Assembly (NCBI GenBank): GCA_963705635.1
Contig: CAVPKH010000004.1
Span: 992,001-1,056,000 of the forward strand
Direction: 5' to 3'
Length of the DNA stretch: 64,000 nucleotides
Source of the DNA: VRUE01 sp963705635
Lineage (GTDB): Bacteria > Actinomycetota > Thermoleophilia > Solirubrobacterales > 70-9
Shown here: positions 24,675 through 33,917 of the stretch, in pieces
Layout of the letters: each line of letters starts with the position of its first letter
Position numbering within the stretch: the first letter of the stretch is position 1
Notes under the pieces: model-generated
Told to the model about the DNA's origin: nothing
Database searches by the model: none
The model's input: only the letters and a program-made list of their open reading frames with translations
Position numbers and translations under genes: made by a program

Positions 24675-26246
24675 GTGCCAGTGGAGTCGAGCAGCCCAAA
24701 GCGCGCCGGTCCCGTCCTCGCCGCGCTGATCCTGGTCGCCGCGGTCGCCAACCTCAACCTGGCCGTCGCCAACGTCGCCCTGCCGGACATCGGCAAGGCC
24801 TTCGGTTCCGGCCAGACGACGCTCAACCTGATCGCCGTCGGCTACTCGCTGGGGCTGGCGACCTCGGTCCTCTACCTCGGCGCGCTCGGCGACCGCTACG
24901 GGCGCAAGATGATGCTGCTGCTCGGCATGGGGCTCTCGATCCCGGCCTCCCTGCTTGCCGGCTTCGCTCCCTCAGACGGCGTCCTCTTCGTCGCCCGGCT
25001 GTTCGGCGGCGTCGCGGCCGGCATGGCCTTCCCCACCACCCTGGCCCTGATCACCGCGCTCTGGTCGGGCGCGGCGCGGACCCGTTCGATCGCGCTCTGG
25101 TCGGCGATCGGCGGCGCGATCGCCTCGCTCGGGCCGCTGCTCTCCGGGGCGCTGCTCGAGCACTTCGACTGGGGCTCGGTCTTCCTCGTCACCCTGCCGC
25201 TCGCTGCCCTCGCCCTCTTCCTCGCCTGGCGCTACGTCCCCGCCCACGTCAACGAGACCACCGAGCCGGTCGACAACCTCGGCGGCGTCCTCTCGGTCCT
25301 GCTGGTCGCGGCGCTGGTGCTGGGGATCAACCTGGCGCCGGTGCCGGGCAAGGGGGCGCTGGCGATCGGGCTCGGCGTCGTCGCCCTGGCGGCGATCGCC
25401 GCCTTCGTCATCCGCCAGCGCCGCGCCCGCTCGCCGCTCTATGACCTCGATATCGCCAAGCGGCGCGTCTTCTGGGTCGCGGCCTGCGCCGGGATCATCG
25501 TCTTCGGCTCGCTGATGGGGGCGATGTTCATCGGCCAGCAGTTCCTCCAGAACGTGCTCGACTACTCGACCCTCGACTCCGGCCTGGCGATCCTGCCGGC
25601 GGCGGTGCTGATGGTCCTGGTCGCGCCACGCTCGGCGAAGCTGGTCGAGGCGCGCGGCGCCCGCTTCACCCTGTTGATCGGCTACGCCTTCTGCGTGCTC
25701 GGCTTCCTCGCAATGCTGCTGCTCTGGAAGGACGACATCGCCTACTGGAAGGTCGGCCTCGGCTACGCCCTGATCGGGATCGGGGTCGGCTTCGCCGGCA
25801 CCCCCGCCTCGCACTCGCTGACCGGCTCGGTGCCGGTCAAGCGCGCCGGCATGGCCTCCGGCACTGCCGACCTGCAGCGCGACCTCGGCGGCGCGATCAT
25901 GCAGTCGATCTTCGGCGCCCTGCTCACCGCCGGCTACGCGGCCGCCGCCAGCAGCGCGATCTCCTCCTCCTCGGACAAGGTCACCGAAAACGTCCAGGGC
26001 GAGCTGACCAAGTCCTTCTCCAGCGCCGCCGACACCGCCGAACAGTACCCGGGCCACGCCGAACAGATCATCGCCGCCGCCAAGACCTCCTTCCTGCAGG
26101 GCGACCAGTGGGCCTACACGGCCGGCATCGTCGCGATCGCGCTCGGCGCCGCGCTCGTCTTCTTCTGCTTCCCGAAGGTGGCCGAGGAGAAAGCGCTGCT
26201 CGAGCGCTACCACGCCGAAGACACCGAGCCCGCCAGCGCCGCTTGA
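24675..26246 (+). CDS. MFS multidrug exporter, DHA2 (14-helix) type
   Basis: 523 residues with about 14 hydrophobic segments. LYLGALGDRYGRKMMLL is the motif A loop between helices 2 and 3; VARLFGGVAAGMAFPTTLALI is motif B and ALWSAIGGAIASLGPLLSGALLEH motif C of antiporters. EmrB/QacA-type drug export by proton antiport is the expected role. GTG start. The next gene (LtrA) begins four bases after its stop, so they are co-transcribed. Confidence 0.87.
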   Translation: MPVESSSPKRAGPVLAALILVAAVANLNLAVANVALPDIGKAFGSGQTTLNLIAVGYSLGLATSVLYLGALGDRYGRKMMLLLGMGLSIPASLLAGFAPSDGVLFVARLFGGVAAGMAFPTTLALITALWSGAARTRSIALWSAIGGAIASLGPLLSGALLEHFDWGSVFLVTLPLAALALFLAWRYVPAHVNETTEPVDNLGGVLSVLLVAALVLGINLAPVPGKGALAIGLGVVALAAIAAFVIRQRRARSPLYDLDIAKRRVFWVAACAGIIVFGSLMGAMFIGQQFLQNVLDYSTLDSGLAILPAAVLMVLVAPRSAKLVEARGARFTLLIGYAFCVLGFLAMLLLWKDDIAYWKVGLGYALIGIGVGFAGTPASHSLTGSVPVKRAGMASGTADLQRDLGGAIMQSIFGALLTAGYAAAASSAISSSSDKVTENVQGELTKSFSSAADTAEQYPGHAEQIIAAAKTSFLQGDQWAYTAGIVAIALGAALVFFCFPKVAEEKALLERYHAEDTEPASAA

Positions 26247-26250
26247 GAAG

Positions 26251-27444
26251 ATGGCGGCGATGGCCGCCTCCGCAGAAACCAGCCAGTCGCGGCTGAGCGC
26301 GACCCTGCGCGAAGGCGAGCGGGTGACGCCGCTGGAGCTCTTCTTCGACCTCGTCTTCGTGCTGGCGATAACCCAGTGCACGGCGCTGATGTCCCACCAC
26401 CCGACCTGGTCGGGGCTGGCCCAGGGCCTGCTCGTGCTCGGCATGCTCTGGTGGGCCTGGACCGGCTACTCCTGGCTGACCAGCGTCATCGACCCCGAGG
26501 AGGGCGCGGTGCGGCTGGTCATCTTCGGCGCGATGGCGGCCCTGCTGCTCGTCTCGCTCTGCGTGCCCGAGGCCTTCGGCGACCTCGGCCTGGCCTTCGC
26601 GCTGATCTACGGAGTCGTGCGCAGCGCCCAGATCGCGCTCTTCATGCTCGCCAGCCCCGAGGACGACGCTCTGCGCCACTCCGTGCTCGGCCTCGCCGCC
26701 AGCACCGCGGTCGCGGTGATCCTGCTGACCACCGCCTCGCTCTTCGACGGCCTCGCCCAGGGGGCGCTCTGGGCGCTCGCCCTCTTCCTCGACATGGCCG
26801 GCCCCTACTTCTTCGGCTCGGAAGGCTGGAAACTGGTCCCGGGGCACTTCGCCGAGCGTCACGGGCTGATCATCATCATCGCCCTCGGCGAGTCAATCGT
26901 CGCGATCGGGGTCGGCGCCTCCCACACCCTCGACCTCGGCATCGCCACCGCTGCCGTGCTCGGCGTCGCCCTGACCGCGGCGATGTGGTGGGTCTACTTC
27001 GACATCGTCGCCATCGTCGCCGGCCGGCGCCTGGAAGAGGCGGAGGTGGGCAAGGTGCAGAACGAGATGGCGCGCGACTCCTATTCCTACATGCACCTGG
27101 TGATGGTGGCCGGAATCGTGCTCGTCGCGCTCGGCATGAAGACGACGATCGGCCACACCGACGAGCATCTCCACACGGTGCCGGCCTTCGCCCTGCTGGG
27201 CGGCCTCGCCCTCTACCTGCTCGGCCACGTCGTCTTCCGCTACCGCCACGTCCACACGATCAACCGCCAGCGACTGCTGCTCTCGATCGTCCTGCTGATC
27301 CTGGTCCCAGTGGCAACCCAGATCCCACCCCTCGCCGCCCTCGCGGTGGCCAACGCCCTGATCTGGGCGATGATCGCCTACGAGACCCGCAGCTACGGCG
27401 AGGGCCGCCGCCAGGTCCGCCGCCCGCAGACGGCCGAGGCTTGA
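26251..27444 (+). CDS. Low temperature requirement protein A (LtrA) family membrane protein
   Basis: 397 residues, about ten membrane helices. VTPLELFFDLVFVLAITQ near residue 25 and RHGLIIIIALGESIVAIGVG near residue 200 are the hallmark LtrA motifs. The biochemical role of the family is unknown. Four bases after the MFS stop; an in-frame second ATG lies at 26260. Confidence 0.85.
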   Translation: MAAMAASAETSQSRLSATLREGERVTPLELFFDLVFVLAITQCTALMSHHPTWSGLAQGLLVLGMLWWAWTGYSWLTSVIDPEEGAVRLVIFGAMAALLLVSLCVPEAFGDLGLAFALIYGVVRSAQIALFMLASPEDDALRHSVLGLAASTAVAVILLTTASLFDGLAQGALWALALFLDMAGPYFFGSEGWKLVPGHFAERHGLIIIIALGESIVAIGVGASHTLDLGIATAAVLGVALTAAMWWVYFDIVAIVAGRRLEEAEVGKVQNEMARDSYSYMHLVMVAGIVLVALGMKTTIGHTDEHLHTVPAFALLGGLALYLLGHVVFRYRHVHTINRQRLLLSIVLLILVPVATQIPPLAALAVANALIWAMIAYETRSYGEGRRQVRRPQTAEA

Positions 27445-27478
27445 CACCCGGACCCGCTCCCCCCAACTGGATCAAGCT

Positions 27479-28171
27479 CTACCCAGCAGGATGAGACCCA
27501 GCAGGATCGGAATTCGACGCAGTCTGGGGAGCTCGGCGGCGACGGGGGCCGAGCGGGTGCTCGAACTCCTGCATCAGCCCGGCCAGGGCGAAACAGAGGG
27601 CGCCGGTCAGCGTGCCCCAGTTGGCGATGCCGACCGCCAGCGCGTCGCCGCTCGAGGGCCGGACGAAGGAGGCGACGGCGGAGACCATGAAGAGAATCGA
27701 GCCGAGCTGGTTGACGGCGACGATCCACCAACCGAGGTCGCGGCGACGCCAGAAGCGCCAGCCGCCGATCCCGACCATCGCCAGGTGTCCGGAGACGAGG
27801 AAGAGGGCGCAGCCGACCATGTCGGGCGACCAGACGAGCCGGTCCTCGGCGGAGGGGCTGAGTTCGGCGATGAACGAGTCGGCGAGGTTGATCGCGAAGA
27901 CGAGCGTGCCGGTGAAGAGGGCGACGGAGCTGAGCCACTGCAGCCGCTGCGGCTCGTGCGACCACCAGCGCCAGGCGACGTCAGCGCCGGCGGCGGCGGG
28001 ATCGCTCGGCTCATTGACGACCTGCAGCACCGAGGCGTAGCCGCCGCTGCTGAAGAAGACACCGCCGACCAGGTAGACCGTCGCGCAGGCGGTCGCCGAG
28101 ACCCCGGCCTGGGCCAGCGCGGCGCCGATGGCGAACAGCGAGCCGCCGACCAGGAACGCCGTCGCCGCCAC
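27479..28171 (-). CDS. Membrane protein with two YrhK-like repeats
   Basis: Contains about six hydrophobic segments with two similar units: FLVGGSLFAIGAALAQ...YLVGGVFFSSGGYASVLQ and NQLGSILFMVSAVASFV. This is the pattern of YrhK-like membrane proteins of unknown function. The GTG at 28171 is the first start after the upstream aldo/keto reductase stop. The frame stays open to 28309 and the sequence FDPTRRLRRVN just before the GTG looks protein-like, so a start overlapping the reductase gene is possible. Confidence 0.6.
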   Translation of the reverse strand: MAATAFLVGGSLFAIGAALAQAGVSATACATVYLVGGVFFSSGGYASVLQVVNEPSDPAAAGADVAWRWWSHEPQRLQWLSSVALFTGTLVFAINLADSFIAELSPSAEDRLVWSPDMVGCALFLVSGHLAMVGIGGWRFWRRRDLGWWIVAVNQLGSILFMVSAVASFVRPSSGDALAVGIANWGTLTGALCFALAGLMQEFEHPLGPRRRRAPQTASNSDPAGSHPAG

Positions 28172-28211
28172 TGAGTTGACCCGGCGCAGGCGCCGGGTCG
28201 GGTCGAACGAG

Positions 28212-29048
28212 CTAGGGCGAGACGAAGGTCTCCGGGTTGGGGCCAATCCGCTTGCCGCTGTCGAGATCGCGGATCGTCGACAGCTCCTCCTCGCTGAGCT
28301 CGAAGTCAAAGAGTTCGAGATTCTCGCGGATTCGCGCGGGCGTCACCGACTTGGGGATGACCACGTTGCCGATTTCGAGGTGCCAGCGCAGGATCACCTG
28401 GGCGGGGGTCTTGCCGTGCCGCCCGGCAATCAAGCCGATCGCCTCCTCGGAGAGCAGCTCGCCCTGGGCGAGCGGGCTCCAGGCCTCGGTGGCGATTCCG
28501 TGTTCGGCGTGCCAGGTGCGCAGCTGGGCCTGCTGGAAACGCGGGTGGAGCTCGATCTGATTGACCGTCGGCCGCGTGTCGGTCTCCGCCTCCAGCCGTT
28601 CGAGATCCTCGATGCGGAAGTTGGAGACGCCAATCGTGCGGGCGCACTCCTCCTCGTGAATGCGCTCGAAAGCTCGCCAGGTCTCGAGGAAGCGGTCCTC
28701 GGTCGGCACCGGCCAGTGGATCAGGTAGAGGTCGACGTGGTCCAGGCCGAGGCGGCCGAGGCTTTCCTCAAAGGCACTCAGGGTCGAGTCATAGCCCTGC
28801 TGGGAGTTCCAAAGCTTGGTGGTGACGAAGACGTCCTCGCGGGCAAGCCCCGAGGCCGCGATCGCGGCGCCGACGCCCTTCTCATTGCGGTAGGCGCCGG
28901 CCGTATCGATGTGGCGGTAGCCAGCGTCAAGCGCCAGCTCGACGACGCTCTGGGTTTCCTCAGGCGGGACCTGGAAGACACCGAACCCGAGCTGCGGGAT
29001 CTCGATGCCGTCGTGCAGGGAAAGACCGGGAATGGTCAATTCAGCCAT
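28212..29048 (-). CDS. Aldo/keto reductase
   Basis: 278 residues. The four catalytic positions are visible: Asp and Tyr in YRHIDTAGAYRNEKGVG, Lys in VTTKLWNSQQGYD and His in LYLIHWPVP; the NADPH site is VIPKSVTPARIRENL near the C-terminus. Belongs to the 2,5-diketo-gluconate/glyoxal reductase group (AKR5-like). Reduces small aldehydes or ketones in the cytoplasm; the physiological substrate is not readable. Confidence 0.9.
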   Translation of the reverse strand: MAELTIPGLSLHDGIEIPQLGFGVFQVPPEETQSVVELALDAGYRHIDTAGAYRNEKGVGAAIAASGLAREDVFVTTKLWNSQQGYDSTLSAFEESLGRLGLDHVDLYLIHWPVPTEDRFLETWRAFERIHEEECARTIGVSNFRIEDLERLEAETDTRPTVNQIELHPRFQQAQLRTWHAEHGIATEAWSPLAQGELLSEEAIGLIAGRHGKTPAQVILRWHLEIGNVVIPKSVTPARIRENLELFDFELSEEELSTIRDLDSGKRIGPNPETFVSP

Positions 29049-29123
29049 GACTTCCTTTGCTGTCGCGAACGGGTACAGCCGCCAGCTACCCGTCGGGGCG
29101 GGCTCTTACGCGCGCCGGCGCCG

Positions 29124-29297
29124 TCAGCTGGTGGCGAGGCCGATGGCCAGCAGCGGGAAGGCCAGCATGACGCCGAGGTAGGCGCCCATGGCGGCGCCAG
29201 TGCGGACGCTGGCCGTGCGTGAGCGGGCGCCGGAGACGACGCCGACGAGGAAGATGAAGACGGCGAGGCCGAGGCCGATCCAGAAGACGTCAGGCAT
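29124..29297 (-). CDS. Small two-helix membrane protein
   Basis: 57 residues from ATG 29297: MPDVFWIGLGLAVFIFLVGV, a short polar loop (SGARSRTASVRTGA) and a second hydrophobic segment (YLGVMLAFPLLAIGLA). No family recognised. The clear two-helix hairpin makes it more credible than random ORFs. Confidence 0.45.
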   Translation of the reverse strand: MPDVFWIGLGLAVFIFLVGVVSGARSRTASVRTGAAMGAYLGVMLAFPLLAIGLATS

Positions 29298-29414
29298 GAG
29301 CCGGGCGAGACTATCGAACCGCCCCTCGAACGGTCCATGTCCCCCGCTTCGCGTGAGGCGAAGCCGCTTTTCGCCTCCGGTACCGGAGGTCGCGCACCCT
29401 GGTACGTTGGCCGA

Positions 29415-31364
29415 GTGACGATCCGGCCGCGTCGTCTCTCCCTGGCGCTCGCGACGCTCGTCCTGCTCGGCCTGCCGGCCTCGGCCAGCGCCAGGCCCGA
29501 GAACGCCGCGCAGAAGCTGATCGACACCTACGCGCCGATCACGATGCTGCGCGAACAGCAGGATCCTCCCTGCGAAACCTCGGCCGAGCAGTACCAACCG
29601 ACCTCGGTGTACACGATGCTCGGCAACCCGGCCGTCGACCTGACCCGAAACGAACCGGGCGAGGGCGAGAAGCTGGTGACGACGGCCCCAACGGCGGCCG
29701 ACGTCGCCGGCCTCGGCGACGAGTACCACCTCAACGTCCCCGGCGACCCACTCGATGACACCTGTGTCTACGCGCGGGATTTTGATGCCCTGGTGCGCGC
29801 CGGCGAGGCGCCGGCGATCACCTACGCCCACATCGCCCACCAGGTCGGCCACCCCGGGCTCGCCGTCCAGTACTGGTTCTTCTGGTACTTCAACCAGTTC
29901 AACGACCTGCACGAGGGCGACTGGGAGGGGATGCAGATCGCCTTCGAAGCGAGCTCGCCGCGCGAGGCGCTCGCCACCGGACCGAGTGAGATGGTGCTCT
30001 TCCAGCACGCCGGCGGCGAGACCGCCGACTGGGAAGACGCCAAGGTGGAGAAGGAAGGGACGCACCCGATCGTCTACCCGGCGGCCGGCTCCCACGCGAC
30101 CTTCTACGACTCCACCGTCTACGTCGAGAACGGACAGGGCGGCTCGGGGGTCGGCTGCGACAAGACCAACGAGCCGGTGCGGCGCCTGAGCCTGCGAGCG
30201 GTGCCCGTTCCCACCTTCCCCACCACCACCGGCCGCTACAAGTGGCTCACCTACTTCGGCCACTGGGGCCAGAAGGAGAAGGGCTTCAACAACGGCCCGA
30301 CCGGGCCACTGACCAAGAGCCAGTGGCTGGAACCGTTCACCTGGATGGAAGGCCAGCGCTCGACCAGCCCGCGGCTGCCCGGCGGCTCGCTTGCCGGCCC
30401 GGCCGTGACCGGCGCCTTCTGCGGCGCCGTCGCCGAAGTCTCGAACCTGATCAACCTCGAGGCGAAATCACGCCCGGCGGCGATCGCCACGATCGTCGGC
30501 GCCCTCGTCTTGCTCGTCCTCTTCGTCGGCTTCACAAAGTGGGGGCCGGTCGACCTGAGCGAGCTGCGCGCCCGGCGCGCCTTCGGTCAGCTGGTCCGTG
30601 CCGCGCGGCAGCTGTACGGCCGCCACTGGCGGACGATGGTGCCGATCGGGCTGACGGCGCTGCCGATCGTCGGCGGCGTGCGGGCGCTCAGCGGCCTGCT
30701 CGCTGACGGCCGCCAGGTCGACAGCTCGACCGGGCGCTCGGGCCTGCACCTGGCGCTCGCCGACGTCGTCGAATTCCTCGGCCAGCCGGTCGCCTCGGCG
30801 GTGGTCGCCGCGGTCGTGATCGTCGCCGTGCGGCTGCTGATCGATACCGGCGCGACCGGCTTCCTCGACTCCTACCGCGGGATGCTGCGGCGTTTCGGCC
30901 GCGTCGTCGGGGCGGGGCTGCTGTTCAGGCTCGGGCTGCTCTTGCTGGCGATCACGCTCATCGGCCTCCCCTTCGCGGCGTGGAAGTACGTCAGCTGGCA
31001 GTTCGCGCAGCAGGAGATCCTCTTCGAGGACAAGGGAATCCGCGAGGCCTTCCGCGGCAGCTCCAACCTCGTCCGCGGCCGCTGGTGGCACACGGTGCGG
31101 GTCGCCGGCTTCCTCTGGCTGGTCAGCGTCGTCGTCGGCCCGGTCCTCGGCTTCGCCCTGATCTTCACCAGCTTCTCGCTGCTCTGGATCAACGTCATCG
31201 GCTCGGTCGTCTTCGCCCTGATCGTCCCCTACGTCGCGCTCGGCCAGACCCTCCTCTACTTCGATCTTGGCGCCCGAGCCGTGGAGGCCCCGGCGAAGCG
31301 CTGGCGCGAGCGGTTGCCGCGGCGCATCGCGACGGCCAAGGCAGAGCCGAGTTCCGCCAGATAG
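29415..31364 (+). CDS. Vps62/DUF946-like exported domain fused to membrane region
   Basis: GTG 29415 starts a signal peptide (LSLALATLVLLGLPASASA). Residues ~30-340 contain VQYWFFWYFNQFNDLHEGDWEGMQIAF and YPAAGSHATFY, which match Vps62-like/DUF946 proteins. A transmembrane helix follows (IATIVGALVLLVLFVGF), then four to five more membrane segments toward the C-terminus (a DUF4013-like region with RGSSNLVRGRWWHTVRVAGFLW). The domain fusion is uncommon to my knowledge. Function unknown. Ten bases before the phosphoesterase gene. Confidence 0.72.
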   Translation: MTIRPRRLSLALATLVLLGLPASASARPENAAQKLIDTYAPITMLREQQDPPCETSAEQYQPTSVYTMLGNPAVDLTRNEPGEGEKLVTTAPTAADVAGLGDEYHLNVPGDPLDDTCVYARDFDALVRAGEAPAITYAHIAHQVGHPGLAVQYWFFWYFNQFNDLHEGDWEGMQIAFEASSPREALATGPSEMVLFQHAGGETADWEDAKVEKEGTHPIVYPAAGSHATFYDSTVYVENGQGGSGVGCDKTNEPVRRLSLRAVPVPTFPTTTGRYKWLTYFGHWGQKEKGFNNGPTGPLTKSQWLEPFTWMEGQRSTSPRLPGGSLAGPAVTGAFCGAVAEVSNLINLEAKSRPAAIATIVGALVLLVLFVGFTKWGPVDLSELRARRAFGQLVRAARQLYGRHWRTMVPIGLTALPIVGGVRALSGLLADGRQVDSSTGRSGLHLALADVVEFLGQPVASAVVAAVVIVAVRLLIDTGATGFLDSYRGMLRRFGRVVGAGLLFRLGLLLLAITLIGLPFAAWKYVSWQFAQQEILFEDKGIREAFRGSSNLVRGRWWHTVRVAGFLWLVSVVVGPVLGFALIFTSFSLLWINVIGSVVFALIVPYVALGQTLLYFDLGARAVEAPAKRWRERLPRRIATAKAEPSSAR

Positions 31365-31373
31365 CTTTGGCGC

Positions 31374-31970
31374 GTGAAGTTGCTCGCCTTCAGCGACCTG
31401 CACCGCGATCTCGGTCAGGCGGCCGAGCTGGTCGCGATGTCGGCCGAGGCCGATGCGGTGATCGGCGCCGGCGACTTTGCCTCGGTGCACGAGGGCCTGG
31501 TGGAGACGATCGACGCCCTGGCGGCGATCGAGACTCCGACCCTGCTGGTGCCGGGCAACAACGAGACGGAGGAGGCGCTGCGCGAGGCCGCCGCGGGCTG
31601 GCAGGCCGCCACGGTCCTGCACGGCGGCGGCGTGACTGTCGAGGGCGTCGAGTTCTTCGGTCTCGGCGCCGGCATCCCCGTGACCCCCTGGGCCTGGAGC
31701 TTCGACCTCGACGACGAAGCGGCGGCGGCGCTGCTCACCCCCTGCCCCCCGGAGGCGGTATTGGTCCTCCACTCCCCACCACAGGGCCATTGCGACGCCA
31801 ACGGCTCAGGCGATCACTTCGGCAGCCCCGCCCTGCTCCAGGCGATCGAAGAGAAGCGCCCCCGCCTCGCCGTCTGCGGCCACATCCACGAGTCCTGGGG
31901 CTGCGAGAGCAAGATCGGCGCCACGCCAGTCCGCAACCTGGGCCCGAAGGGCACCTGGATCGAGGTCTAG
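31374..31970 (+). CDS. Calcineurin-like metallophosphoesterase
   Basis: 198 residues from GTG 31374. The metal ligands are in FSDLHRD, AGDFA, VPGNNETE, LHSPPQGH and CGHIHESWG, the full set of motifs for a compact YfcE/ICEV-like phosphoesterase. The substrate could be a phosphodiester or nucleotide. Its stop overlaps that of the convergent reductase gene in the sequence CTAG. Confidence 0.85.
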   Translation: MKLLAFSDLHRDLGQAAELVAMSAEADAVIGAGDFASVHEGLVETIDALAAIETPTLLVPGNNETEEALREAAAGWQAATVLHGGGVTVEGVEFFGLGAGIPVTPWAWSFDLDDEAAAALLTPCPPEAVLVLHSPPQGHCDANGSGDHFGSPALLQAIEEKRPRLAVCGHIHESWGCESKIGATPVRNLGPKGTWIEV

Positions 31971-32614
31971 GAAGCGGCGACGCGGTACTTGAGGTGGGTG
32001 ACGCCCGGCGCCTCCACGACCCGGACCTGCTCGAGGTCGATGCTGGCGCCGGCGAGGTTGTCGAAGAGGCGCGTTCCCTCACCGAGCAGGAGGGGAACGA
32101 CGTTGAGCTCCAGCTCGTCGATCAGCCCCGCGGCCAGGTACTGCTGGGCGACGTCCGCGCCGCCTCCGAGCGACACGTCCTTGCCCGCGGCCGCCTGCTT
32201 GGCCTGATCCAGCGCCGCCTCGATGCCCTCGGTGACGAAGCTGAAGGTCGTGCCGCCGTCCTTCTCCAGCGGCTCGCGCTCGTGGTGGGTGAGAACGAAG
32301 ACGGGCCCGTGGAAGGGCGGATCGTCGCCCCACCAGCCGTCCCAGGGCGGCTCGCCCCAGGGCCCCGGCCCTCCGCCGAACATCCCGCGGCCCATCAGCG
32401 TGGCACCGACGTTGTCCAGCGTTTCCTCGACCACGGCGCTGCTCGCGTTCACCTCACCGCCCTCCCGCCCGTGCGGCGCCCGCCAGGCAGCCAGCTTGAG
32501 CACCCACTGGTGCAGCTGCGTGCCGCCTTCGCCAAGCGGATGCTCCTCGCTCGGATTGGGGCCGGCGATGAACCCGTCGGCCGAGACCGAGACCTGGAAT
32601 CGAAGCCTGGACAC
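31967..32614 (-). CDS. Dihydrofolate reductase-like (RibD C-terminal) family protein
   Basis: Starts RLRFQVSVSADGFIAGPN, the opening of the YyaP/RibD_C group, with GATLMGRGMF and VSLGGGADVAQQYLAAGLIDELELNVVPLLLGEG later, both NADPH-binding-like blocks. Start put at GTG 32612-32614; the open frame upstream lacks family similarity. A reductase of unknown substrate. Confidence 0.82.
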   Translation of the reverse strand: MSRLRFQVSVSADGFIAGPNPSEEHPLGEGGTQLHQWVLKLAAWRAPHGREGGEVNASSAVVEETLDNVGATLMGRGMFGGGPGPWGEPPWDGWWGDDPPFHGPVFVLTHHEREPLEKDGGTTFSFVTEGIEAALDQAKQAAAGKDVSLGGGADVAQQYLAAGLIDELELNVVPLLLGEGTRLFDNLAGASIDLEQVRVVEAPGVTHLKYRVAAS

Positions 32615-32624
32615 AGCTGAGACT

Positions 32625-32909
32625 CTAGGAGATGCCCTCCTCGGGAGCCTGGAACAGCTCCCCAGCACCGATCCTCTCCGCCATCTCCGCCGATTCCGCC
32701 CGGTAGACCCGACCGTCCTCGAACTCGATCACCGGGTACTTCCTCTGTCCCGAGAGTCGCTCGAGGTCATTCCGCTTCCCCGACCGCAGCGGCCCCTTGA
32801 CGACCTCGTACTCAACCCCCTGCTCGTCAAGCGCCTTCTGCACCCGCCAGCACGGGTGCGCATCGATCTTGACCCAGGTGGCGGAACAGCGATGAAGCTT
32901 GGTGGCCAT
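32625..32909 (-). CDS. Thioredoxin-fold (GST N-terminal/glutaredoxin-like) small protein
   Basis: 94 residues. HPCWRVQKALDEQGVEYEVVKGP and KYPVIEFEDGRVYRAESAEMAERI match the N-terminal thioredoxin-fold domain of glutathione S-transferases and glutaredoxins, with a single Cys in place of the CxxC motif and the cis-Pro in YPVIEF. Ten bases before the reductase start on the same strand; likely one transcript. Confidence 0.7.
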   Translation of the reverse strand: MATKLHRCSATWVKIDAHPCWRVQKALDEQGVEYEVVKGPLRSGKRNDLERLSGQRKYPVIEFEDGRVYRAESAEMAERIGAGELFQAPEEGIS

Positions 32910-32963
32910 CCATCCACCCTAACCGGGACTCGCCGCGCAATGCAAGGAGCGGGGGCGGCGCAC

Positions 32964-33794
32964 TCAGCCGATGCGGCCGCGGGCCTCGGCCGTGCGGCGA
33001 AAGATCTCGGTGCCGCCGAACCGCTCCACCAGCCGCTCGGTGAGCCGCGGGGCGATCTGGCCGAAGGCGAGCATCGGCCGGATCGGCGAGCCGCTCTCCA
33101 CGACCTCGGGCCGGTCGCCACGGATCGCCTCGACGACCCGATCGGCGACCTTCTCCGTCGTCGTCTCGCCGATCAGGCGGTTGGAGCTGACTCCTTCATC
33201 GACCATCCGCTGGTACATGCCGTCGCCGGAGGTGAAGCCGGGGCAGACCACGGAGAAGCCGATCGGCGCCTGGCTGTACTCAGCCCGCAGCGACTGGTTG
33301 AGCCCGATCAGGCCGGCCTTCGTCGCCGCGTAGGGCTCGTTGTAGGCGGGGCCGAGCTTCCCCGCCAGCGAGGAGATGAAGACGACGTGACCGCGCCCGC
33401 GCTCCAGCATTCCCGGCACGACGCGGTGCGTCAGCAGCATCGGAGCGGTGAGGTTGACGTCGACCATCGAGGTCAGCTGCTCACGGCTGTAGGCGGTGAA
33501 GGAGCCCACGGTCTCGACGCCCGCGTTGTTCACCAGCACGTCGATCTCACCGAGGGCGGCCTCGCTGCGCTCGACCAAGGGGTCGACCTGGCTCAGATCG
33601 CCGAGGTCGGCCGGCACCGCCTCGGAGCTGACCCCGAGGCCACGCAGCTCGGTGACCACCTCGGCCAGCACGTCCTCGCGCCTGCCGCTGACGATGACGT
33701 TCATTCCGTCTCCGGCAAGGCGACGGGCGATCTGGCGCCCGATTCCGCCCGAGGCACCCGTGACCAATGCCGTCCCACCACGCAGCTGCTCCAT
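32964..33794 (-). CDS. Short-chain dehydrogenase/reductase
   Basis: Rossmann motif TALVTGASGGIGRQIA near residue 10, NNAG (VLVNNAGVETVG), and the catalytic Ser-Tyr-Lys in FISSLAGKLGPAYNEPYAATKAGL. About 276 residues from ATG 33794, which has GGAGG upstream; longer in-frame starts exist at 33830 and 33848. The C-terminal extension (APRLTERLVERFGG) is typical of membrane-associated SDRs of lipid metabolism. Substrate unknown. Confidence 0.88.
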   Translation of the reverse strand: MEQLRGGTALVTGASGGIGRQIARRLAGDGMNVIVSGRREDVLAEVVTELRGLGVSSEAVPADLGDLSQVDPLVERSEAALGEIDVLVNNAGVETVGSFTAYSREQLTSMVDVNLTAPMLLTHRVVPGMLERGRGHVVFISSLAGKLGPAYNEPYAATKAGLIGLNQSLRAEYSQAPIGFSVVCPGFTSGDGMYQRMVDEGVSSNRLIGETTTEKVADRVVEAIRGDRPEVVESGSPIRPMLAFGQIAPRLTERLVERFGGTEIFRRTAEARGRIG

Positions 33795-33917
33795 CTCCGC
33801 CCCTCCGCTTCGTTTGAGTAGAGCGATCATAGGGGTGCCCCGACCCACCGCCGATCGGCCGGCTGAACGAGTGGGGGCGCCCTGTGGATAGACCTGCCCG
33901 GCGATTCCACGGCCGGC

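Noticed and set aside
27393..27965. Minus-strand ORF opposite the LtrA end and within the membrane protein
   Set aside because: Shadow frame of the YrhK-like gene; Arg-rich translation.
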